In this document: positions 54,699 to 62,478 of the stretch, one piece after another
Layout: each line of letters starts with the position of its first letter
Numbering within the stretch: position 1 is the first letter of the stretch
Notes under the pieces: model-generated
What the model saw: only the letters and a program-made list of their open reading frames with translations
Database searches by the model: none
What the model was told of the DNA's origin: nothing
Source of the DNA: Proteiniphilum saccharofermentans
GTDB lineage: Bacteria; Bacteroidota; Bacteroidia; Bacteroidales; Dysgonomonadaceae
NCBI RefSeq assembly: GCF_900095135.1
Contig: NZ_LT605205.1
Coordinates: 310,001 to 374,000, forward strand
Length of the DNA: 64,000 nt
Direction: 5' to 3'
Position numbers and translations under genes: made by a program

Positions 54699-55243
54699 AA
54701 AAATCTACTGAAAATAAACCCATTTTCTGTGCCTTTTTGCGTGGGGTAAACGTAAAAGGAACGAATATGAAAATGGCAGAAGTCTGTTCCGTATTTGAAA
54801 AAACGGGCATGGAAAACGTGTCGTCCGTCCTGGCATCAGGCAATATCCTGTTCTCATCCGATAAGAAAAAAGATGAGTTAAAAGCACTGCTGGAAAAAGC
54901 TATGTCCACACACTTCAATTACGATGCTTTTCTTTTCATAAAAGACAAAACCGAGGTTGAAACTATTTTTACTGAAAATCCATTTGATGCCAATCCCGAT
55001 TTTCACATTTATGGTTTTGCAGGCATTGCAGGCATTGAAAAAACGCTGATGGAAGAATTTGAAAAGTCGAAAAAAACGGAAGAAGAAAGGGGTTTGATAG
55101 CAGCAAACAATTTCTATTGGAGAGTACCGAAAGGAAACACATTGGAGTCTGAATTCGGGAAAATATTAGGACGGAAAAACTTAAAAGATACTTTCACTTC
55201 CCGTAATCTGAATACGTTTGAGAAGGTCTTGAAAAAGATGTAA
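54695..55243 (+). CDS. DUF1697 family protein
   Basis: A 182-residue protein with the family's start KPIFCAFLRGVNVKGTNMKM and LASGNILFSSDKKKDELKAL, FLFIKDKTEVETIFTENPFD. DUF1697 is widespread, of unknown function. The four genes from 52952 overlap or nearly touch, are all plus-strand, and use a similar Lys/Glu-rich composition, implying a single transferred unit. Ends with EKVLKKM. Confidence 0.87.
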   Translation: MKKSTENKPIFCAFLRGVNVKGTNMKMAEVCSVFEKTGMENVSSVLASGNILFSSDKKKDELKALLEKAMSTHFNYDAFLFIKDKTEVETIFTENPFDANPDFHIYGFAGIAGIEKTLMEEFEKSKKTEEERGLIAANNFYWRVPKGNTLESEFGKILGRKNLKDTFTSRNLNTFEKVLKKM

Positions 55244-55610
55244 GAATTATAAAGCCACAAAGAAAAAAACGTAGAATATATTCCGAAATCTGATTGTGAG
55301 AAATATTGACTCTCTGATTTTTCCTCATGTTTTTTGTAATTATGATTTCAATACACCGAAAATATAGTCATTATTGTAATTATAACTTCAATAAATTTGA
55401 ATAATTCGTGTTTTTGCAAGTATGGTATAATATTTCTAGTCTATAAGGAACTTATTCTGGAGATGGTTCCCATCCTGTAGTTTTGAAATGATAATAGGTG
55501 TTGCCGGTTATCCCGGAAAGGATATCAATTAAAATAAAAACTTGCTTGATTTGGATGAAATCCGGAAGACCACATCGAAATCAAACAAGTTTATCGGTTG
55601 CTTATTCAGC
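55244..55610. other. AT-rich intergenic region with a direct repeat pair
   Basis: No gene recognised in 367 bases. A 20-base sequence TTGTAATTATGATTTCAATA at 55334-55353 recurs with two mismatches at 55374-55393, exactly 40 bases apart. Near the right end (55574-55613) a fragment resembling the TCAAACAAGTTT...AGCTTAA part of repeat copy A runs up to the chaperone stop codon. Confidence 0.6.
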
Positions 55611-55829
55611 TTAATCTAAAGCTTCTGCCTTAAATCCTTTGCTTTGGACGATGGCGATTACCTCGTCTGCTGTGATACCTTCGGATTGTACGGTCAGGAT
55701 CTTGTCCTGATTATCGATGTCCACATTCCACTCACGGATACCTTCCGTACTATCCAGACCGGGTTTTACTCTGGAAACACATCCCCCGCAATTGATGTTT
55801 GTCTTGAATTGAAGTTCTTTATTTTCCAT
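55611..55829 (-). CDS. heavy-metal-associated (HMA) domain copper chaperone, CopZ-like
   Basis: A 72-residue ferredoxin-like HMA domain with CxxC at Cys14/Cys17 (NINCGGCVSRVKPGL) and the usual strand order ending VQSKGFKAEALD. It carries Cu(I) or a similar ion to the ATPase. The gene is 22 bases downstream of the copA-like gene on the same strand, so the two form one unit. Confidence 0.9.
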   Translation of the reverse strand: MENKELQFKTNINCGGCVSRVKPGLDSTEGIREWNVDIDNQDKILTVQSEGITADEVIAIVQSKGFKAEALD

Positions 55830-55851
55830 TTTTCTAACTATGAGTTATAAG

Positions 55852-58275
55852 TTATGAATTGATCTTTTTCCATTTCAACCTCAGGCTGTTGGTTACCACA
55901 CTTACACTACTCAATGCCATGGCTGCTCCAGCAATCATAGGATTTAACAGGAAGCCATTGATGGGGTAGAGGATACCTGCCGCAATCGGGATACCAATCG
56001 TATTATAGATAAATGCCCAAAACAAGTTTTGTTTGATGGTCGCTACAGTTTGTTTGGACAGTCGTATTGCCTGCGATATCCTGGTGAGATCGGATGAGAT
56101 GATGGTCATCTTGGCGACGTCCATCGCAATATCACTTCCTTTTCCCATGGCGATACTTACATCCGAAGTGGCAAGTGCCGTACTGTCGTTGATACCATCT
56201 CCGACCATCGCTACTACCTTGCCTTGCTGTTGCAGTTCCTTGATAAAATCGGCTTTGTGCTGCGGCAATACTTCTGCCTTATAATGATGAATGCCCGTCT
56301 GCTGTGCAATAGTTTTGGCCGTGGCTTCATTGTCTCCGGTCAGCATATAGAGGTCGATACCCATATCCTGCATCTGCCGGATAGCTTCTATCGATGTCTC
56401 TTTGATTTTATCGGAAATCGCAATTACCGAAATGGCCTGTTTGCTGTTTGCGAACCAGATAACGGTCTTGGCTTGGCTACCCCATTCATCGGCATATTTC
56501 AATAAATCATCTGAGATAGTGATATTGTTCTCCGTCAATAGTTTCTTGTTGCCGGTGAAATAGGTTTCGTCGTTATGATCGGCTTTTGCTCCTTTTCCGG
56601 TGATACTCTCGAATTTTGTCAGAGAAGTGGCGGCGGTACCTTCCAGATGTTTTACCACCGCCTCTGCCAATGGATGTTCGGAGCGTTTTTCGATGTTGAA
56701 CAGGATATCTTTGGTGGAATCGTCATTATTCAGCCATTGGATGTCTGTTACCTGCGGCCTGCCTTCGGTGATAGTCCCGGTTTTATCTAATACCACGGCA
56801 TTTACTTTCTTGGCCAGTTCAAGGCTTTCAGCATCTTTAATCAATATACCATTTTCAGCGCCTTTGCCTACACCCACCATAATGGCGGTAGGGGTCGCCA
56901 GTCCCAATGCACATGGACAGGCAATTACCAATACCGTAACGGCAGCCAGTAATCCCTGTACTACGCCGTTATCTCCGCCCAAAGTCACCCAAAGGATAAA
57001 TGAGAGAATGGCAATACCGATAACTATTGGAACGAAAATACCGGCAATCTTGTCGACCAGTTTCTGTACGGGTGCTTTGCTTCCTTGTGCATCCTGCACC
57101 ATTTTAATGATTTGGGCAAGCATTGTCTCCTTGCCGACTTTCACCGCTTTGAACCGGAAACTTCCTTTTTGGTTGATTGTGCCTGCAAAGACTTTTTCGT
57201 TTTCTTCTTTCAGTACAGGTACAGGCTCACCGCTAAACATACTCTCATCTACATAAGAATTACCGGACGTTACTATGCCGTCCACCGCAATTTTTTCACC
57301 GGGTTTGACAAGGATGATATCGTCTACATTCACGTTTTCGATAGCGACCTGCTCTTCGGTTCCGTCGGGTCGTATTACTGTTACGGTTTTGGGTTGAAGG
57401 CCCATCAGTTTTTTGATTGCTGTCGATGTATTACCTTTGGCCTTTTCTTCCAGTAATCTTCCTAACAGGATAAAGGCGATAATGACCGCCGCGGCTTCAA
57501 AATATACATGTGCATGTAATCCCCTCTGATGCCAGAAGTCGGGGAATAACATATTGAAAACGCTGAACAGGTATGCAATACCGGTACTCAATGCGACCAG
57601 GGTATCCATATTGGCCGAGCGGTGTTTGGCCTGCTTCCACGCGTTGATATAAAAATCCTTTCCCAGCCAGAATACTACAGGAGTGGCGAAAAGCCACATG
57701 ATCTCATTGGCATAAGGCATATCCATAAAGAACATGCCGATGACCACAACCGGTATGGCCAGTATGATCGCCCAAATGGTTTTCTTTTTGAGCTTTTGGA
57801 ATTTCCCGGCGTGGATATTTTCCAATGTCTCCTGCTGCGTGGTTTCATCTTCTAACAACAGATCATAACCAACAGCTTGAACCGCTTTTTGCAGTTTGGT
57901 AGCATCGGTCATGTTAGGCAAGTACTCAACGGTAAGATTTCCCGTACCGAAGTTTACGGATGCGTTGACGACTCCCGGTTCATGCTCTACGATAGTTTGG
58001 GCACTGCTCGCACAGGAAGCACAAGACATCCCCAATACCGGGAAAGTATGCTTTACGGTGGTCACACCATAACCAAGGTCTTTGATTGCTTTTACCGCCC
58101 CGGCCACTGTTTCGTTGTTATTTACAGTAATGGCCGCCCTGCGGTTATTGAGCTCCACCTTGTGCGCTTCCACTCCTTTGACCTGGGACAATCCCTTATC
58201 CACAATCAGGGCACAGTGTTCGCTCTCCACATTTTCCAGTGGAAGATATATTGTTTGTGTATTGCCTGTTGCCAT
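55852..58275 (-). CDS. copA: copper-translocating P1B-type ATPase
   Basis: An 807-residue Cu(I) exporter. N-terminal HMA repeats: the first has only one Cys (SEHCALI, Cys21), the second is intact (GMSCASCASS, Cys85 and Cys88). Core motifs: the membrane CPC site in IACPCALGLATPTAIM, phosphorylation site DKTGTITEGRP, SEHPLAEAVVKHL (class HP motif), and MVGDGINDSTALATSDVSIA. The CPC and SEHPL motifs indicate Cu or Ag. Together with CopZ it exports metal from the cytoplasm, which would feed the RND system. Confidence 0.94.
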   Translation of the reverse strand: MATGNTQTIYLPLENVESEHCALIVDKGLSQVKGVEAHKVELNNRRAAITVNNNETVAGAVKAIKDLGYGVTTVKHTFPVLGMSCASCASSAQTIVEHEPGVVNASVNFGTGNLTVEYLPNMTDATKLQKAVQAVGYDLLLEDETTQQETLENIHAGKFQKLKKKTIWAIILAIPVVVIGMFFMDMPYANEIMWLFATPVVFWLGKDFYINAWKQAKHRSANMDTLVALSTGIAYLFSVFNMLFPDFWHQRGLHAHVYFEAAAVIIAFILLGRLLEEKAKGNTSTAIKKLMGLQPKTVTVIRPDGTEEQVAIENVNVDDIILVKPGEKIAVDGIVTSGNSYVDESMFSGEPVPVLKEENEKVFAGTINQKGSFRFKAVKVGKETMLAQIIKMVQDAQGSKAPVQKLVDKIAGIFVPIVIGIAILSFILWVTLGGDNGVVQGLLAAVTVLVIACPCALGLATPTAIMVGVGKGAENGILIKDAESLELAKKVNAVVLDKTGTITEGRPQVTDIQWLNNDDSTKDILFNIEKRSEHPLAEAVVKHLEGTAATSLTKFESITGKGAKADHNDETYFTGNKKLLTENNITISDDLLKYADEWGSQAKTVIWFANSKQAISVIAISDKIKETSIEAIRQMQDMGIDLYMLTGDNEATAKTIAQQTGIHHYKAEVLPQHKADFIKELQQQGKVVAMVGDGINDSTALATSDVSIAMGKGSDIAMDVAKMTIISSDLTRISQAIRLSKQTVATIKQNLFWAFIYNTIGIPIAAGILYPINGFLLNPMIAGAAMALSSVSVVTNSLRLKWKKINS

Positions 58276-58428
58276 AGTTTTTATTTTCGTTGATAATGCA
58301 AAGATGGTAATAAAAAGAGTTTATCCTGTTGTAGTTTTATGGATTTGATTTGTAAGATTTACGGATGTAGGGGGAATAAGCTATTCGAAAAGGTTTTGGA
58401 ATATTTCAATGTAGTAATTCAAAAATTA

Positions 58429-58436
58429 ATTTTGAT
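58429..58436. repeat. left target-site duplication of the ISL3 element
   Basis: ATTTTGAT directly before the left inverted repeat, identical to 59719-59726. Identity over all eight bases indicates a relatively recent insertion. Confidence 0.9.
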
Positions 58437-59718
58437 GGTTCTATAAGTTTTAGTATGACTTAACATTTATGGATACATATCAAGATTTCCATGGAAAAAC
58501 AAAATTGCTACTCTAAAATTATCATCATTTCTATATCCTCTGGCAATTGTTTTTATCTCTTGTATTGAACTGTTTAACCTTTCTGCTCTTGCATTTGAGG
58601 CACCTGTTTCTATTGCGTTTACAATGCCGTTTTGATGTCTGTCAAACATCTCGACTACCTCATTCATTTCTTTAATATTCGCCCTTTGGGCATCCAGCCG
58701 CCAAAAGGAATATATGGCAAGGGCATCCAGCCGGTTTTGGCGAAATGCGATGTCTCTAAAATTTTCCTTTACTCTCCAAGCTCTCGAAACCTCATAATTG
58801 GCATTTGATATAGCCTCGAAAGCAATATACTGTTTATTGGTAAAGTTCATTTTATCCTTCAAAAACAGATACTTGCTCTTCTTTAAGGCATCGTTTGTTT
58901 TAACTTCTCTCTTGCGAACTTTATCTACCGCTTTATTCAAATAGCCCACCAAATGGAAGTTGTCATGACAGAGTTTAGCTTCCTTAAAATACTTATTTGC
59001 GCCATAGATATAAGCATCCCACATATCCGTGCATACGGTCTTGACGGATTTGCGCTGCTTTTGAGAAAGTTTTACGCATAAATCATCTACGCTTTTTTTG
59101 GTTCGTCCCGATACAACCTCAATAACTACTCCGGCGCGCTCATCGGATAAGATGCTTAAATAGTGATGTCCTTTTTTGGTTGCTTTCTCGTCAATGCTCA
59201 GGTGTGGATAAATGTCGCTTTTGTCTCGACGTTCCAGCCCTCGAGATACGCTGCGGTGCATTATCCGGCTTACTTGTGAGTGGCTCAATGACAAAAGTTT
59301 AGCTGTGCGGCTTTGACTTTTTGTCAGAGACAAAGTTTCTATCGTTTTTTTTCAAGTAAAGTCGTCAGACGTTCACCTGTATCTGCCCAGCTAACGTCAA
59401 CGGAACGGATTTCACCGCCTATTTTATAGCGCGGAATACGTGCAGTTAAATAGGTCTTGTATTGCCATAAATCCAAATGACGCCAATTACGCTCATGACG
59501 ATAATCGTAAATGGGGTAATCTCTTCCGTCAATTTCTACAAAATCAAACTTATATGATAGGTGAACATAAACAGATTTTTCTTCTTCATTTATTTGAACA
59601 TTGTCTACACACCATAAATCATTGATAGGCAGTAAGATTCTTTCTAATATATCGCTTGTTGTCATACGATACAAAGGTAAAATTTATTTTGTTAAGTCAT
59701 ATTAAAACGGGAAGAACC
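58437..59718 (-). mobile_element. ISL3-family insertion sequence, complete ends
   Basis: A 1282-base element with 29-base terminal inverted repeats (58437-58465 and 59690-59718; 24 of 29 positions match; both begin GGTTCT, the ISL3 signature, and share TATGACTTAACA). It is flanked by perfect 8-bp duplications. It contains one transposase coding region on the minus strand, interrupted by a -1 frameshift. Inserted in the gap between copA and the Fic remnant. Confidence 0.93.
58467..59665 (-). pseudogene. ISL3-family transposase, split by one-base frameshift
   Basis: The two parts join into one ~399-residue transposase. Part 1 (from ATG 59665, or 59674) is the N-terminal zinc-finger-like and HTH region, ending GERLTTLLEKKR. 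Part 2 continues TIETLSLTKSQSRTAKLLSL and carries the DDE site: SIDEKATKKGHHYLSI, VCTDMWDAYI and NARAERLNSSIQEIKTIARG. The break is at an A8 run (59345-59352); nine A would restore the frame. It may be inactive, expressed through -1 slippage, or a base-call error. Confidence 0.88.
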
Positions 59719-59726
59719 ATTTTGAT
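59719..59726. repeat. right target-site duplication of the ISL3 element
   Basis: ATTTTGAT, identical to the left flank at 58429-58436. Confidence 0.9.
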
Positions 59727-59762
59727 AATTGGTCAATATTGCCATTTATTGTTCCTTATATA

Positions 59763-60286
59763 TTATCTATTGTAAATATCACGATTGTCTGGTGGATTGA
59801 GGTTAAGAATAAGTCTTTTTTCAAGAGCCAATGTTCGTAAAAATTCTCTTTGAGTACGTCCGTTACCTTCTCTGAACGGATGCAAAAAATTGACAGTATC
59901 CAGTATCTCTGCTAATTTTCTCGAAAGTATTTCTTTGTCTGTTTTTTTATCTTACGATATTCTGCAATTAAAGAGTCAATATATGCAAAAGCAGTAACAA
60001 ATCTGTTTGTCGGGAAAAACTGTTTTCCCTCTTTACTTATTTCTACAGTTCTTATTTTTCCGGCCCATACATAAACGTCCTGAAACAAATACTTATGGAT
60101 TTCCAGCAGTGTTTCGGCATTTCTTATCTTAATCGGCTTGTGATATAATTCCTCTAATCTTCTGGCGACATTAAGGCTCTCGAATACGATTAAAAATTCC
60201 TGATCTTCAATGTTTGCGAGATTACGTAAAATCCCTGTTTTAGGATTGGTGTAAGAATAGTCAGGATCAAGATATTTGTAGCTCAT
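59763..60286 (-). pseudogene. Fic-domain toxin (AMP-transferase) with frameshift before catalytic motif
   Basis: The start MSYKYLDPDYSYTNPKTGIL and Fic N-terminal half are open to residue 124. An A7 run (59942-59948) then shifts the frame: the continuation KKTDKEILSRKLAEILDTVN, FLHPFREGNGRTQREF lies in another frame. The motif HPFREGNGRTQR (59847-59882) is the canonical HPFx(D/E)GNGRxxR with an intact catalytic His at about residue 136. One more A would give a 174-residue enzyme. The upstream 76-residue antitoxin overlaps by 20 bases. As sequenced, the toxin lacks its active site. Confidence 0.85.
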
Positions 60287-60497
60287 ATGTTTCTTTTAGC
60301 CGTTCAAAGAAAACGGTAGAACTTATGATGTTTTGTTTCCATTCCAGATAGAGTTGTATCAATGCAGGAGAGGGTTTAAACCCTTCGAACATACTAGAAC
60401 CGATTGCATTTGCCGTAGCTTCAAGTGATGCTAAATCGGGAAATTTAACCCCCATCAGGGTCAAATTCTTTCTGTCTATTTTCAGAGGATTATACAT
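60267..60497 (-). CDS. FicA/VbhA-type antitoxin with inhibitory (S/T)xxxE(G/N) motif
   Basis: A 76-residue protein (MYNPLKIDRKNLTLMGVKFP). It contains ATANAIGSSMFEGFKPSPAL, in which S34-S-M-F-E38-G39 matches the inhibitory helix motif (S/T)xxxE(G/N) of class I Fic antitoxins, where the Glu blocks ATP binding. Its gene precedes and overlaps the Fic gene by 20 bases, the usual class I arrangement. An in-frame start six codons upstream (60515) is less likely. The reading frame is intact. Confidence 0.78.
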   Translation of the reverse strand: MYNPLKIDRKNLTLMGVKFPDLASLEATANAIGSSMFEGFKPSPALIQLYLEWKQNIISSTVFFERLKETYELQIS

Positions 60498-60666
60498 AAT
60501 GATATATCTATACAATATTCAAAGATACAAATTTTGGTGATTTATATTACGGAAATACAATTAACTTACTATCTACTCAGTAAATTAGGTTAATTCTCCG
60601 CAAGATTACTGCTGAGTTGGGATTATTTATAACTTTATAAGAACTTATTTACCAATTCCAGAGATC

Positions 60667-60861
60667 TTACCTGTGTTTTTTATATGCTTTCTCTTTCTCG
60701 GGAAACTCTTTCTCAAATTCGTTCAACTCGTCCGCATCGACATCATAAATAACTCCTTCGTTGTATATCCCTTCTATTCCTATTAAAGCGTCAGGATATA
60801 ACTCGAGGATCTGTAACGCTGCTGGATATTTCTTGTTCCTGTTGGTTATATTATATTCTTT
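60667..60861 (-). pseudogene. unknown 60-codon gene remnant
   Basis: An open frame without start codon reads EYNITNRNKKYPAALQILEL, then YPDALIGIEGIYNEGVIYDV, ending PEKEKAYKKHR. It is bounded upstream by an in-frame TAG. The acidic, aromatic composition looks protein-like. It has no recognised family. Probably the 3' end of a gene destroyed by rearrangement. Confidence 0.35.
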
Positions 60862-60876
60862 CTATACTAGGAAGCC

Positions 60877-60911
60877 GAAACGGTTTCAATTATTATAACT
60901 GAAACCGTTTC
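60877..60911. repeat. perfect 12-bp inverted repeat
   Basis: GAAACGGTTTCA (60877-60888) and TGAAACCGTTTC (60900-60911) with an 11-base AT-rich centre. No T tract follows in either direction, so it is not a standard terminator. It may be a regulator or recombinase site. Confidence 0.7.
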
Positions 60912-60936
60912 CCAATTTATTCAAATAGGTTTTACC

Positions 60937-61018
60937 AACATTTTCGTTAAGCTCAATGAGAGTGGATAAGCTTGCTTGGATTATGTCGTTGCGAGAAAAT
61001 GTCTAAAGTAATTGAACC
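60937..61018 (+). repeat. ~80-bp structured dispersed repeat, copy B
   Basis: Starts AACATTTTCGTTAAGC and ends CTAAAGTAATTGAACC. Terminal CATTTTC/GAAAATG and internal AAGCTTGCTT arms pair even though several bases differ from copy A. It lies just past the stop of the methyltransferase gene, on the opposite strand. Confidence 0.85.
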
Positions 61019-61029
61019 TTTTTTGAGCA

Positions 61030-61749
61030 TTATCCCATTTTTTTTGCGATGAAAAATGTATAACCGTAAAATTCTTTATACTTGCGATATAATTCTTCTT
61101 CATGACGTTGAGAACCAACGAGTTCTTCGGCAGCTTTATTCCCTGCATATTTAGTAAGAAAAATCTCTTCGGCTGTAATCTTTGGAGCAAAGTAATGCTC
61201 TGTCCAACAAGTTTCGGGCAAAATGAATGTAGCGACAGGGAGATATCCTGCTTTGTGTATTTTGGCTACTTGATTGGGGATTGTATCTATTTCCGGATAC
61301 GCATTCATCCAAAAGTCATTGATTTCCACAGGACGTTCGTCTGTAAACCACGAACTTTCAGAAACAGCAATATATCCTCCTGTTTTTAGATACTTACGCC
61401 ACTTGTTCAGTCCTTGTTCAAAGCCAATATTATAAATGGCCCCTTCCGACCAGATCAGGTCTAATTCTTCATCCTGAAAAGGAAGATTATCCATTGAACC
61501 TACAATACCTTTTACCCTGTCCTGCAAGCCTAATTGCTTGGCATTATGATTGAAGATATTGATAAAGTCAGGGAACAGATCAAGTGCAGTAATATTTCCC
61601 TGCACATGTTTGGCAAGCGTCATAGTCTGTCCTCCTGTTCCGCAGCCCAGATCAGCGATATGGGATTGTCCGGTCAGATTGTCGATGAAGCTAAGAGCTT
61701 TAAGTGTAACATCGGGGCTACCGGGTCCTTTTCTTTTGGGTTCTGTCAT
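61030..61749 (-). CDS. class I SAM-dependent methyltransferase in AraC operon
   Basis: A 239-residue methyltransferase: motif [21 protein letters not shown], strand-2 acid in [13 protein letters not shown], and motif [21 protein letters not shown]. It contains a Trp-rich middle ([20 protein letters not shown]) like UbiE/arsenite-methyltransferase-type small-molecule enzymes; the substrate is unknown. It lies 19 bases downstream of the HMA-AraC gene on the same strand. It may modify a metal, metalloid or other stress compound, but this is only context. Confidence 0.88.
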   Translation of the reverse strand: MTEPKRKGPGSPDVTLKALSFIDNLTGQSHIADLGCGTGGQTMTLAKHVQGNITALDLFPDFINIFNHNAKQLGLQDRVKGIVGSMDNLPFQDEELDLIWSEGAIYNIGFEQGLNKWRKYLKTGGYIAVSESSWFTDERPVEINDFWMNAYPEIDTIPNQVAKIHKAGYLPVATFILPETCWTEHYFAPKITAEEIFLTKYAGNKAAEELVGSQRHEEELYRKYKEFYGYTFFIAKKMG

Positions 61750-61768
61750 TTGTATCTGTTTTTCCTTT

Positions 61769-62332
61769 TCATACCTTATCCAGCGGTTTTCTTTTGTCTT
61801 CCCTGATCTGCTTGAAGTGGCTCGGTGTCAGTCCGGTTACCTTTTTGAACTGATTGCTCAGGTAGGCTACACTTGAATAGTTGAGGCGGAAAGCAATCTC
61901 ACTCAAAGACAATTCATCGTACACCAACAATTCTTTTACTTTTTCAATCTTCTGGGCGATGAAATACTTCTCAATGGTAGTGCCTTCCACTTCCGAAAAG
62001 AGGTTGGACAGGTAGTTGTAGTCATGATGCAATTCACTGCTCAACAGTTCCGACAGGTTGGTTCTGGTATCGTTATCATGATGATGGACAAGACCTATGA
62101 TGATGTTTTTGATCTTTTCGATAATCCTGCTTTTTTTATCATCAATCACCTCAAAGCCTAATGGGATTAAAACGGATTCTATCTGCTTCTTTTCTTCGGC
62201 TGTAGGCTCTTTGGTGAGCATTACTTCGCCCAGCGTCACACTTTTTACGTCTAAACCCAGTTTCTCCAGTTCCTGCTGAACCACCATGATACAGCGGTTA
62301 CAGACCATGTTTTTTATGAAAAGTGAACTCAT
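61769..62332 (-). CDS. AraC-family regulator with N-terminal HMA-like metal-binding domain
   Basis: A 187-residue fusion. Residues 1-70 look like an HMA domain: [20 protein letters not shown] with Cys11/Cys14, then [20 protein letters not shown] and GFEVIDD. Residues 90-185 are an AraC DNA-binding domain: two HTH motifs, [20 protein letters not shown] and [20 protein letters not shown], then [15 protein letters not shown] linker holds HHHD. It would sense Cu or Zn directly and control metal genes. The ATG at 62332 is used; a 13-residue extension lacks support. Such architecture is known in Bacteroidetes but, as far as I know, poorly characterised. Confidence 0.87.
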   Translation of the reverse strand: MSSLFIKNMVCNRCIMVVQQELEKLGLDVKSVTLGEVMLTKEPTAEEKKQIESVLIPLGFEVIDDKKSRIIEKIKNIIIGLVHHHDNDTRTNLSELLSSELHHDYNYLSNLFSEVEGTTIEKYFIAQKIEKVKELLVYDELSLSEIAFRLNYSSVAYLSNQFKKVTGLTPSHFKQIREDKRKPLDKV

Positions 62333-62478
62333 AATGGCTTTCCGTTGATAGTTTCTTATAATAAAATGCAAGTAGCAACGGCTGTGCCGGAACCATATAC
62401 CACTTTCATCGAGATCTCTTTATGATAAATCCCATAGGCAAATCAGTGGTAAGCCGGATAAGTCCGGCTTATCCAACT

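Larger units (their letters stand above)
60516..60936. other. intergenic region with a gene remnant and a palindrome
   Basis: Apart from the remnant at 60667-60861 and palindrome at 60877-60911, described separately, no further genes were seen. The remaining bases are AT-rich without strong features. Confidence 0.5.
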
